Positions 1-7,729 of a DNA stretch of 64,000 nt are shown here, piece by piece. Made by a program: the position numbers and the translations under genes. Source of the DNA: Paenibacillus taichungensis (GTDB taxonomy: Bacteria; Bacillota; Bacilli; Paenibacillales; Paenibacillaceae); assembly GCF_013359905.1 (NCBI RefSeq), contig NZ_JABMCC010000111.1, positions 62,001 to 126,000 on the forward strand, written 5' to 3'. The first letter of the stretch is position 1. Every line of letters starts with the position of its first letter. A model generated the notes under the pieces. That model was not told the origin of the DNA. It saw only the letters and a program-made list of their open reading frames with translations, and did no database searches.

Positions 1-992
1 GCTACATCCTGGGCGAAGCGTTCTACCTGCTCCAGCTGCTCCGCATGGCTGAGTCCATCCACGCTGATACTCAGTACCTGATGTCCATATGCGGCATGGT
101 AATTGAGGATTTTCTCAATGACCTGCTCTGGACTACCAATCAGTACAGGGCCATGCGCAATGTTATCCTCCAGGTCCTTAAAAGGCGACTGGTTGTGCTG
201 CGCAGCGGCCGTAGCATGAAAGGCCTCATAATAAGGCGTATAACGCCGGATCGCTTCTTCGCGTGTATTCGCGAGGTATAGGCTACCTGCCCCGGAGCCA
301 ACCACCGCTCGGTTCGCATCATGACCATAATAATCGAGACGCTCCCGGTAATGGTCAATTAACGCTTTGTATTTTGCCTGCGGGTGGAAGGAATTCGAGC
401 TAAATATCGGTTCGCCATACTTAGCTGCAAGCTCGGTAGAGCGGGTGCTCGATGCGCTGCCATGCCAGATCGGAATGGATTGCTGGAGTGGTCTCGGCTG
501 AGTGGTAACCTCTTGAAGGGGAGGGCGATACGTTCCCTGCCAGGTTACATTCTCTTCAGTCCACAGCCGTTTCAGCAGTTCGTAGCGTTCACCGAGTGAA
601 TCCCATTGTTCCTCTTCGCTAATGCCAAACAGGGGATAGTGCCGAGGATCATTGCCTTTCCCGATGATCATCTCCAGCCGCCCACCCGATAATTGATCCA
701 GCGTGGCATAATCCTCGGCAACCCGTACCGGATCAAGTATACTAAGAACAGTTACTGTCGTTAGCAACCGGATACGTGAAGTCGCAGTAGCGACGGCGGT
801 CAGCACGACGGGAGGTGAGGAAGACAGAAAAGGTGCACCATGCCGCTCGCCGATCCCGTATGCATCGAATCCCAGCCGTTCGGCCAGTTTGGCTTGTTCC
901 AAAATATTGTGGAACTTCTGTTGTGTCGTTAGTGATTCACCAGTTACGGCATTTGGAAGATTCATCATGAGACTAAATAGGGCAAATTTCAT
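1..992 (-). CDS. Luciferase-like flavin-dependent monooxygenase (LLM class), C-terminus cut by window edge
   Basis: Reading from the ATG at 992 back to base 1 gives about 330 residues without a stop, and the end of the gene lies outside the window. The N-terminus (KFALFSLMMNLPNAV), the IGERHG stretch near residue 48, the DQLSGGRLEMIIGKGND block and the PIWHGSASS motif are typical of bacterial luciferase-like TIM-barrel oxidoreductases that use reduced FMN. A ribosome binding site (AGGGGATGG) sits just upstream of the ATG. It is transcribed divergently from the receptor gene at 1262. The substrate cannot be told from sequence; members oxidise alkanes, sulfonates or aldehydes. The family is well supported, the role is not. 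Confidence 0.85.
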   Translation of the reverse strand, partial: MKFALFSLMMNLPNAVTGESLTTQQKFHNILEQAKLAERLGFDAYGIGERHGAPFLSSSPPVVLTAVATATSRIRLLTTVTVLSILDPVRVAEDYATLDQLSGGRLEMIIGKGNDPRHYPLFGISEEEQWDSLGERYELLKRLWTEENVTWQGTYRPPLQEVTTQPRPLQQSIPIWHGSASSTRSTELAAKYGEPIFSSNSFHPQAKYKALIDHYRERLDYYGHDANRAVVGSGAGSLYLANTREEAIRRYTPYYEAFHATAAAQHNQSPFKDLEDNIAHGPVLIGSPEQVIEKILNYHAAYGHQVLSISVDGLSHAEQLEQVERFAQDV

Positions 993-1178
993 CTAACCAT
1001 CCCCTTGGATTGGATTGGAAAAGCACCTGGGTTGTCTAATCCTATGGAAATAGTAGGATATTCAAGCTGAAACTAACTTTACCATGTTGCCATGCATTCT
1101 TCTAATGGATTTTTTCTATAAGGCGGATTAAAGCCGCTCAACCTTGGGCATAAGGGCAGAAAATTGCCACGATTTTTA

Positions 1179-1207
1179 TTGACCGCTGTAAAATTTAGGA
1201 TTAAAAT
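1179..1207 (+). promoter_or_regulatory. Sigma-A type promoter of the first receptor gene
   Basis: TTGACC at 1179-1184 and TAAAAT at 1202-1207 are spaced 17 bases apart. The spacer (TGTAAAATTTAGGAT core) is almost identical to that of the promoter at 2826-2854 before the paralogous receptor, so the spacer itself may be under selection, for example as a regulator binding site. Confidence 0.6.
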
Positions 1208-1261
1208 TGTACATATCATATAAATTCAAATTTATGGATTTTCATTGTGGAGGTGGGAGAC

Positions 1262-2653
1262 ATGGGACCTACAACTACGATACGCTCCTTTATTGAGGAC
1301 TACATCAGGAAACAGGGCTATACCCTGCAATACTTTGCCGATATATCGGGTGTGAACGCTGGAACGTTAAGTGCGATCATCAAAGGGACGCGGCCAATCG
1401 CCATGGCTCAACTGGATCTGATTACCAAAGGCATGAAGCTGGAAGAAGGTCATTTCTACGAAATTTACGGCGCTGAGTGTTTTGTGGAGTCTGCACCACA
1501 TTGGAGAAGACTGGAGCCTTTTCTGCAACGTTGCGCCGAGCTGGACAAGCTCGAATGTATTCAGAGGGTGATCCAGCAAGTGACGGATGATCGATCCTAT
1601 ATTTCCGAATTGTTCGAGATGGCAGAAGGCATGCTCGAGCGAGGACAAAAGAAAGCGGCCCGCATGTTATATGAATGCGTTGCGGAGTGTGAGAAGTACC
1701 AACACTCGGAACGTCTCGCGTTGTGCCAGTATCGTATTTTCACACTATCTCTGGGTCAGGATCAGCATGAAAATCTCAGGGCAGCCGTGCACTTCGAGCC
1801 ATATATTAATCGGCTGGATGAAGAGCGGCAACTGGATGCGATCAAGGATCTAGCGAATACATATTTGGCTTTGAGATATTGGGACAAGGTGTCCGATCTT
1901 GGGGGAGAGTTGGAACAGAAAACAAGTTTCTTGAACTCTTATAAAAAGAGAAAGTCGGAAACTCTAAGAATCGCAGCTTATCCTATTTTTGTATATTCCG
2001 CATATTCAAATTTGCTACGGGCAGCCGCATGTGATGGAAGGGAAGAATACTCTGAAGCCCTCCGATATACTGAAGCGTACTCTAAATTAATTAGAATTGA
2101 ACAACCAAATGAAGAAGATCTCATATTCATTAATAAGTTTAGTGGATGGGCTGAGGTAAACCATTACTTATACAGACTTATGATGGGTGATTCTGAGGTC
2201 ATACGGCCTTATATTGCCTTTATTGAAAAGAATGAGGCAGAGATTTTGCCTGCATTAGTCAAAATAATGGAAGCAGCAAATCATCATAATATAGATGTTG
2301 ATGCAGTTCTCAATCGGTTGGAGTCATACATTTCAATGTACGCCAAAACTTATGGGGATATCGGGAGTTATACGGAACAGATTACGAGTGGAAGATACGT
2401 GCAATTCCTTAAAGAGGTAGCGATATATCAACTTCAGAGAGAAAGATACACAATAGGATTTCAGTACTTGTTAAACTGTTTGGCTCTAGCCAAAAGTATG
2501 AAGAGTGAATCCATCATTATACAGTGTGTAGCTCTATTTGAAAGACATAGAGTCAGAGCTTCAATAGATTTAGAAATTAAATATAAAACTTTAATTGAGG
2601 AGGTCTACAGTAATTATGAGAAAAAAAGCAGTTTTGATCGTAGTTTTGTTTAG
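1262..2653 (+). CDS. RRNPP-type (AimR/Alo-like) peptide pheromone receptor with HTH domain
   Basis: The product is 463 residues. Residues about 15-60 form a helix-turn-helix of the XRE kind (LQYFADISGVNAGTLSAIIK), followed by an all-helical region with degenerate TPR-like repeats, the RRNPP architecture in which a secreted oligopeptide binds the repeats and changes DNA binding. The start at ATG 1262 is preferred to GTG 1247 because GGAGG at 1249-1253 lies 8 bases before it. The gene ends inside the signal-peptide gene at 2616, with 38 bases of overlap, which points to a receptor/pheromone pair. It is a paralogue of the gene at 2913, with strong similarity in the first half and weaker similarity in the second. 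The N-terminal half is visibly richer in G+C than the C-terminal half. Similar families in Paenibacillus are called Alo (AimR-like ORF). Target genes are unknown. Confidence 0.8.
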   Translation: MGPTTTIRSFIEDYIRKQGYTLQYFADISGVNAGTLSAIIKGTRPIAMAQLDLITKGMKLEEGHFYEIYGAECFVESAPHWRRLEPFLQRCAELDKLECIQRVIQQVTDDRSYISELFEMAEGMLERGQKKAARMLYECVAECEKYQHSERLALCQYRIFTLSLGQDQHENLRAAVHFEPYINRLDEERQLDAIKDLANTYLALRYWDKVSDLGGELEQKTSFLNSYKKRKSETLRIAAYPIFVYSAYSNLLRAAACDGREEYSEALRYTEAYSKLIRIEQPNEEDLIFINKFSGWAEVNHYLYRLMMGDSEVIRPYIAFIEKNEAEILPALVKIMEAANHHNIDVDAVLNRLESYISMYAKTYGDIGSYTEQITSGRYVQFLKEVAIYQLQRERYTIGFQYLLNCLALAKSMKSESIIIQCVALFERHRVRASIDLEIKYKTLIEEVYSNYEKKSSFDRSFV

Positions 2654-2744
2654 TGCTGTTTTATTATTTAGTTTGTATCCTCAACCTATTCCCAGTAATA
2701 CTATGATGTATAGTCCAAGCACTCATGGTGGTGCAGGATTGTAA
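2616..2744 (+). CDS. Small secreted peptide, probable pheromone precursor for the receptor at 1262
   Basis: A 42-residue ORF overlaps the last 38 bases of the receptor in another frame. It begins MRKK, continues with a hydrophobic stretch of about 16 residues (AVLIVVLFSAVLLFSL), then a polar tail ending STHGGAGL. This is the Phr/AimP layout: Sec signal peptide plus a tail from which a short C-terminal pheromone is cut. GAGGAGG at 2597-2603 is a strong ribosome binding site, although 12 bases from the ATG is longer than ideal. A terminator follows at 2775. The glycine-rich C-terminus resembles the short Gly-rich peptides of AimP/AloP systems. Processing sites and the mature peptide are inferred. 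Confidence 0.75.
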   Translation: MRKKAVLIVVLFSAVLLFSLYPQPIPSNTMMYSPSTHGGAGL

Positions 2745-2774
2745 TTGCACTATACTCCAATCTCCAAACTAGGC

Positions 2775-2817
2775 AAGCGGTATTGATCCTATCTAAGGAC
2801 TATACTGCTTTTTATTT
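2775..2817 (+). terminator. Rho-independent terminator after the receptor/peptide pair
   Basis: AAGCGGTAT (2775-2783) pairs with ATACTGCTT (2802-2810), and a T-rich tail follows. It closes the first receptor/peptide unit. Confidence 0.6.
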
Positions 2818-2825
2818 TGCGCACA

Positions 2826-2854
2826 TTGACCATTGTAAAATTCAGGATTAAAAT
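2826..2854 (+). promoter_or_regulatory. Promoter of the second receptor gene, near copy of the first
   Basis: TTGACC at 2826-2831 and TAAAAT at 2849-2854 are 17 bases apart. The spacer TGTAAAATTCAGGAT differs from the upstream copy by a single base over 15 positions. Confidence 0.6.
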
Positions 2855-2912
2855 TACATTTATTAAGAACTGAACAATCCTTAAGTTAGTTTGGTTGATG
2901 GGGGTGGGAGAA

Positions 2913-4298
2913 TTGAAACTTGCACCTACGATACGCACATATATAGAGAATCACATAAGAGAAAGAGGATATAAACTTCAGCAATTCTCAGATGTTACGG
3001 GTGTCAACGTTGGCACTTTAAGTGCCATCCTCAAGGGTAGCAGACCTCTAGCTATGAATCAGTTGGATCAAATTACATCTGGTATGGGGTTGGAGAAGGG
3101 ATACTTCTACGAAATGTACAGTGTGGAATGTTTTGTGGAATCCGCACCTCATTGGAGGCGTTTGGAACCGTTCCTGTATCGCTGCGCTGAACTTAACAAG
3201 CTAGGCTGTATTAAAAAGGTAGTCTATCAGGTAACAGATGATCGATCCTATATTTCAGAACTGTTTGAAATGGCAGAGAATTGGTATTCCAAAGAAATGA
3301 ATGAAGCGGCGCTTATTTTATATGAATGCGTAGCCGCAGGTGAGAAATATCAGCACTCGGAACGGTTGGCGTTATGCCAGTACCGTATTTTTTTGCTTCA
3401 TAAAACAATGAGCAAATTCGATAATCTGGCAGCAGCGGTCCAATTGGAACCCTATATTGAGAAATTGGATGAAGAAATACAACTGGATGCTGTTAAAGAT
3501 TTAGCAAATGTATATAATACAATACATCATTGGGATAAGGTTTATGAATTGGCCGAAGAACTGGAACGAAAAGTTGATTTTCAACTTGAACTTCAATCTC
3601 GAAGACGTAAAAATAGAAAAAGAACCGCCTTTTACCCCATATTTACGTATAAGGCATATGCGAATTTATTGAAGGCAAGTGTCTGTGAAGCGTGTAAGCA
3701 ATATGAAAAAGCTCTGGAATATACAGATGTTTACGTGACTGTTATTGAAATCTCTAATCCAACAGAAGAAGAGCAAGAATTAATAGAACGTTTCAAAGGA
3801 TGGGCGGAGGGAAATCGGTATTTATACCATTTGATGAATGGGAACCATGAGGTTATTGAACCTTATCTGAATTACCTGGATGCTAATCCACATGAGATTT
3901 TAATAGCATTCGTGAATATTGTGCAAGCAGCTAACCAGCACTCACTGGATATTGATTCTGTATTGGATAGATTCGAACCTTATATTAAACAATTCAACAC
4001 GGATATGCATTTAAAAGGGACGTACAATATGCAAATGTTGAATCATAGATATATACGTTTTTATTATGAATTAGGGAAGTATAGGCTCAACCAACAAAGA
4101 TACGCAACGGGGATTGACACGTTACTCATGAGCCTGGAGCTCTCATCTTCAAGTAACGATGACCTAATGTCTATTAAATCTATTGATTTATATGGGAAAT
4201 TCAGAATGTATGTAACGAACCAGCAGGACGAGCAGTACACTAGGTTAATAGAGGGCCTGAGCTCACAAAATTTTGGAATTAGAATTAAAAGTGTATAA
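2913..4298 (+). CDS. Second RRNPP-type (AimR/Alo-like) receptor, apparently without a peptide gene
   Basis: The product is 461 residues and a full-length paralogue of the gene at 1262: same HTH (LQQFSDVTGVNVGTLSAILK) and the same FVESAPHWRRLEPFL and VTDDRSYISELFEMAE blocks. The second half, which should hold the peptide pocket, is much more divergent. A TTG at 2913 (MKLAPTIRTYIENHI) aligns with the ATG of the paralogue and follows GGGGGTGGGAG; GTG 2904 or TTG 2895 are alternatives. No ORF with a signal peptide follows; the only nearby short ORF encodes MAQHYHLF. It may respond to the upstream peptide, to a distant one, or to none. Confidence 0.78.
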   Translation: MKLAPTIRTYIENHIRERGYKLQQFSDVTGVNVGTLSAILKGSRPLAMNQLDQITSGMGLEKGYFYEMYSVECFVESAPHWRRLEPFLYRCAELNKLGCIKKVVYQVTDDRSYISELFEMAENWYSKEMNEAALILYECVAAGEKYQHSERLALCQYRIFLLHKTMSKFDNLAAAVQLEPYIEKLDEEIQLDAVKDLANVYNTIHHWDKVYELAEELERKVDFQLELQSRRRKNRKRTAFYPIFTYKAYANLLKASVCEACKQYEKALEYTDVYVTVIEISNPTEEEQELIERFKGWAEGNRYLYHLMNGNHEVIEPYLNYLDANPHEILIAFVNIVQAANQHSLDIDSVLDRFEPYIKQFNTDMHLKGTYNMQMLNHRYIRFYYELGKYRLNQQRYATGIDTLLMSLELSSSSNDDLMSIKSIDLYGKFRMYVTNQQDEQYTRLIEGLSSQNFGIRIKSV

Positions 4299-4429
4299 CT
4301 ACTGGGAGCTAATATGGCTCAACATTACCACCTTTTCTAAAAGACCTAATACAACAATTTTGCAAAGCATTCCATTATGAATTTTTAGATAAAAGTACCC
4401 TAAAATAGGTTGAAAAAGGGGTGCATGCT

Positions 4430-4591
4430 GTGAGAGAAATCAAGCAGATCAAAGATCAAATCGAGCAGAATCGGCAACATTTGCGTCGGTTGGTAGAGAG
4501 ACATGGCATGCATGATGATAAGGTCCTCAAGCAGTCTATGCTACTGGATGAACTGATTAATAAATATACTCGACTAATAGAGAAATACTAA
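4430..4591 (+). CDS. Spo0E-like aspartyl-phosphate phosphatase, copy 1
   Basis: A 53-residue protein starting at GTG 4430 (MREIKQIKDQIEQNRQHL). It matches the Spo0E family: a two-helix hairpin with the signature QSMLLDELI, where the SxxLD core is diagnostic. Such proteins dephosphorylate Spo0A~P and restrain sporulation. The run of G at 4418-4421 is the ribosome binding site; GTG 4421 would add three residues and is less likely. The protein and its leader (GGTGCATGCTGTGAGAGAA) are nearly repeated at 5484, so this is a local duplication. It follows the second receptor gene by 131 bases. Confidence 0.8.
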   Translation: MREIKQIKDQIEQNRQHLRRLVERHGMHDDKVLKQSMLLDELINKYTRLIEKY

Positions 4592-4619
4592 TGATAAAAG
4601 CTAGTACCCTCTTCTAAAA

Positions 4620-4635
4620 TCCACCTATAGGTGGA
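4620..4635. repeat. 16-base perfect palindrome after the first Spo0E-like gene
   Basis: TCCACCTATAGGTGGA reads the same on both strands. There is no T-run directly after it, so a terminator or a protein site are both possible. Confidence 0.35.
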
Positions 4636-4726
4636 CCTCTTTATCCACCAGGTTGTGGACGCTAGAGCGACGTTCTCCCTGCTATGCTTAAAGCATCAAA
4701 TCAAGCAAATACAGGGGGAACAACGT

Positions 4727-5236
4727 ATGACGACGAGCATGTGGGTTCAGATGATCATCATGTTTGCGGTATTAGTATTGACTTCAATTGGACGAAAGCC
4801 AGTACGTTATTATCGTTTATTGCTGCCTTTCGTTATTATGGGTTATTATGCAGCCAAATTCCTTAAAGACATGACTTTTACGGGCAACAACGTGCTGTTT
4901 TTGTTGGTGGCCGTGATTGTAGGGGCATTGTTCGGAATAATTGTGCTGGGAATAACACGTATGGAATTCGATGCAACGGCAGGTAAATGGTATACCCGAG
5001 TGGGGATAGGCAGTGTGGTCGTTTGGGGGGCAGCATTCCTGCTACGCATCATTCCGGTGGAATGGATCACGCATCATCCGCAGCAAGCATATCAGTATGC
5101 CATTGAGCATCAATTGGATCTTCAGAATATCGGTCCAGCATTTATATTCATGACTGCTGCTATGGTGTTGGTGCGAGTAGCAGGCATTCTATTCCGCTCC
5201 AGAGTGAGTAAAGTTCAGCATACGATTGGAACATAA
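4727..5236 (+). CDS. Integral membrane protein, possibly DUF1453/CcdC-like
   Basis: The product is 169 residues from ATG 4727, preceded by AGGGGGAA; an upstream in-frame ATG at 4631 has no good ribosome binding site. Four or five hydrophobic segments can be seen: about 5-22, 27-45, 53-75, 92-110 and 140-158. There are no catalytic motifs or signal peptide. The overall pattern recalls small membrane proteins of the DUF1453/CcdC type, but I am not sure. It sits between the two Spo0E-like genes and may have been carried within that duplication. Confidence 0.6.
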   Translation: MTTSMWVQMIIMFAVLVLTSIGRKPVRYYRLLLPFVIMGYYAAKFLKDMTFTGNNVLFLLVAVIVGALFGIIVLGITRMEFDATAGKWYTRVGIGSVVVWGAAFLLRIIPVEWITHHPQQAYQYAIEHQLDLQNIGPAFIFMTAAMVLVRVAGILFRSRVSKVQHTIGT

Positions 5237-5483
5237 TTTATAACGTGTTTCTGTCTTTTGCTTCTGGGTTAAGAGTCTCTATTTCTTCGAGAGTTCGATA
5301 TGTAGCTGGGTGTGAGGAATACACATCTATATATTGTAGTTGTGACGATTTTCACGGATTAATGCAAAATGTAGTGTTATGAAAGTATTCCTCTGTAAAC
5401 AAACATTTTATTTTGCAAAGGAATAAAATATGAATTTTTTGGCAATGTATCCTAAAATGTTTTAAAAAGAGGGGGTGCATGCT

Positions 5484-5672
5484 GTGAGAGAACCGAAGCA
5501 GATTAGAGACCAAATCGAACAGAACAGGCATGAGTTAAGTCGTTTGGCGGAATATCATGGCATGCAAGACTACAAAGTCCTTCAACAATCGATGGTATTG
5601 GACGAGTTAATTAATGAATATAATCGCTTCAAATATAAAAAACACTTTATGAAAAGACAACCGATTGCATAA
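5484..5672 (+). CDS. Spo0E-like aspartyl-phosphate phosphatase, copy 2
   Basis: A 62-residue protein starting at GTG 5484, 8 bases after GGGGG; GTG 5475 is the alternative. The sequence MREPKQIRDQIEQNRHELSR and the signature QQSMVLDELINEYNRF closely match copy 1 at 4430, with a longer basic tail (KKHFMKRQPIA). Family knowledge says it removes phosphate from Spo0A~P or a related response regulator. Upstream regions of both copies share a TATGAATTTTT block and a CCTAAAAT block, so promoter and gene were duplicated together. Two terminators follow directly. Confidence 0.82.
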   Translation: MREPKQIRDQIEQNRHELSRLAEYHGMQDYKVLQQSMVLDELINEYNRFKYKKHFMKRQPIA

Positions 5673-5687
5673 TGCAGTCGGTTTTTT
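5661..5687 (+). terminator. Terminator overlapping the end of the second Spo0E-like gene
   Basis: CCGATTGCA (5661-5669) and TGCAGTCGG (5673-5681) form a hairpin followed by six T. The stop codon lies in the loop. Confidence 0.7.
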
Positions 5688-5706
5688 GATGCAATAGAAG
5701 AGTAGT

Positions 5707-5735
5707 CGACTGTAGCGATACAGTCGGCTTTTTTT
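5707..5735 (+). terminator. Second, tandem terminator
   Basis: CGACTGTA (5707-5714) pairs with TACAGTCG (5719-5726), and a run of seven T starts at 5729. Its stem sequence resembles that of the terminator 45 bases upstream. Confidence 0.7.
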
Positions 5736-5816
5736 GTGTTTCCCCGAGACCTGCGCTTCAATCTTGAAATTCCGTACCAATCCCATGGTTGGCAGGATAG
5801 TCAATGATCATTAAAA

Positions 5817-5846
5817 CTGGATATGATGAACCCCAGTTATATCCAG
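5817..5846. repeat. Inverted repeat ahead of the sensor kinase gene
   Basis: CTGGATAT (5817-5824) and ATATCCAG (5839-5846) flank 14 bases. It lies 55 bases before the start of the YesM-type kinase and could be an operator or leader hairpin; no T-run follows. Confidence 0.35.
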
Positions 5847-5900
5847 ATTGATCTGTGAAGGGGGATCATACAATGATCGGAGGGGGAGGGATGAACGGAA

Positions 5901-7724
5901 ATGATGGACAAGGTACAGGGTTATTTCGGAAGAAATATGAATCTGCGCACCAAGCTGCTTCTGTTGTTCCTGGCGTTGACCTTGCTGCCGCTGAGCTTGC
6001 AGGGAGTAGTGAATTACCTGCATTTCTCGCAGACGATTGATCGCAAGACGGAGCAGTTCACCATTGATATTGTTCGCCAGATTAATACCAATCTGAATAG
6101 GCTGCTCAAGGACTTCGAGCGGTTGTCGCTCTTGCCGCTCTACGATCAGATGGTGCTTGGCATTCTGGGCAAATACAACGCTCCGATGGGATCGGGTACA
6201 TGGGCGAGATCCGATGATTATCTGAAAATGAAGCTCTACACATCCGGTCAGGCGTATGACCGACCTGAAATTCGTGGCATCCATCTGATCAGCAACAGCG
6301 GCATTTTGTTCTCCAATCTGGATTCACTGGCAGTGAATCCGGTATGGGACAGCAGGCAGGATGACTGGTTTGCAGAGCTTAACGGCTCGGAAGGGGAATG
6401 GCGTCTGCTTCCTCCACACGAACCAAGCTATTACACGGGCAGTCATGAAGAGCCGTATATATCGGTTGCCCGTGAGATACGTGATCCGGGTACACTCCAG
6501 CGACTGGGCTATATTCTGATCGACATCCGGCTGGAAGCTTTCGGTCAGCTCCTGTCCAATCTGAATTTTGAGCAAAATGCGAGTCTGATGATTGTCGACA
6601 GCAAGCAGCGTCTCTTGTTCGAACGGACCTCTGCTGGAGGCCTATCCGCATACGACAAGCTGTTAAAACATGGCCAGCTTCAAGGCTACGCAGGCAACCA
6701 GAAGGTTGTCCTTGATGGGAAGCCCTATCTCTACGTACAGCACCATTCCAGCTATTCAGGACTTTCGGTGATCAGCCTTACGCCTATTGCCGTTATTCAG
6801 AAGGAGTCGGGCGAGATGCTCACGTTTACGTTTGGATTCGCTGTGTTATGTATGGCGGCTGTAGCAGTTCTCGCGGTGCTCTTATCCTATCGCATAACGA
6901 GGCCGCTAATCCGACTGAAGCACAATATGATTCGGGTGGAGCAGGGAGATTTTAGCCAGCGCGTAGCGCACTTTAGCAATAATGAGTTCGGACAGATTAG
7001 CCGGGGTTTTAACCGAATGATGGAAGAGATCAATCGACTGTTCAACGAGGTATTTCTGTTGGGCATTCAAGAGCGAGAGGCGGAGTTGTCAGCATTGCAG
7101 AGCCAGATCAATCCCCATTTTATATACAACACATTGGAGTCCATCAACATGATGGCGGTCCGCCAGAAACACGCTGAGGTGTCTGATATGGTGACGGCAC
7201 TTGGCAAGCTGCTGCGTTATACGATTGATAAGGTGGACCGGAGGGTTCCACTTCAGGAAGAATTGGCTTTTGTACAATCCTATGTACGCATTCAACAAGT
7301 ACGTTATGACGGCAAGCTGGAGGTAATCTATGACATCGATGAAGCCATTACAGAGTGTCTGATTCCCAAGCTGGTATTGCAACCGCTGGTGGAGAACGCT
7401 GTCTATCATGGCATTGAAGGGCAGGCGGATGGCGGGGTGATCTGGGTATCTGCATTGAATTTCGATGATGAGCTGCTGATTATTGTGCGTGACAATGGCA
7501 AAGGCATGGCTCAGGCGGAGATTGATGAATTAAATGAATCCATTGCTCGGCAGCCTTCCAATGAGGCATTGCGCTGTCATGCGGGGGACAGGCTGGGACT
7601 TAACAATATCGCCCAAAGGCTCCGCCTCATGTATGGAGAAGGTGGCAGCCTGAGCGTCGATGGCAGTCCAGGGCAGGGCCTGGCGGTCACGATATCCATT
7701 CAACTTCAACCGAAAGGAGAATGA
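5901..7724 (+). CDS. YesM-family sensor histidine kinase
   Basis: A 607-residue membrane kinase. TM1 spans about residues 17-36, an extracellular sensing region of about 265 residues follows, TM2 spans about 305-328, then HAMP at about 329-380. The His_kinase domain has the phospho-acceptor His406 in QSQINPHFIYNTLESIN, and the ATPase domain carries LVLQPLVENAVYHG (N box), DNGKGM and GLGLNN-like GDRLGLNN. This layout defines the YesM class, which senses carbohydrates outside the cell or a binding protein. ATG 5901 is used, 10 bases after AGGG at 5887-5890. It overlaps the response regulator gene and heads an operon running to 13986. Confidence 0.93.
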   Translation: MMDKVQGYFGRNMNLRTKLLLLFLALTLLPLSLQGVVNYLHFSQTIDRKTEQFTIDIVRQINTNLNRLLKDFERLSLLPLYDQMVLGILGKYNAPMGSGTWARSDDYLKMKLYTSGQAYDRPEIRGIHLISNSGILFSNLDSLAVNPVWDSRQDDWFAELNGSEGEWRLLPPHEPSYYTGSHEEPYISVAREIRDPGTLQRLGYILIDIRLEAFGQLLSNLNFEQNASLMIVDSKQRLLFERTSAGGLSAYDKLLKHGQLQGYAGNQKVVLDGKPYLYVQHHSSYSGLSVISLTPIAVIQKESGEMLTFTFGFAVLCMAAVAVLAVLLSYRITRPLIRLKHNMIRVEQGDFSQRVAHFSNNEFGQISRGFNRMMEEINRLFNEVFLLGIQEREAELSALQSQINPHFIYNTLESINMMAVRQKHAEVSDMVTALGKLLRYTIDKVDRRVPLQEELAFVQSYVRIQQVRYDGKLEVIYDIDEAITECLIPKLVLQPLVENAVYHGIEGQADGGVIWVSALNFDDELLIIVRDNGKGMAQAEIDELNESIARQPSNEALRCHAGDRLGLNNIAQRLRLMYGEGGSLSVDGSPGQGLAVTISIQLQPKGE

Positions 7725-7729
7725 AGCGC

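Noticed and set aside
4313..4339. Eight-residue ORF MAQHYHLF after the second receptor, considered as a pheromone gene
   Set aside because: No signal peptide or export sequence; RBS (GGGAGC) is weak.
5811..6284. Minus-strand frame of 157 codons opposite the YesM kinase start
   Set aside because: Gln/Arg-rich composition from reading the complement of a coding region; no RBS.
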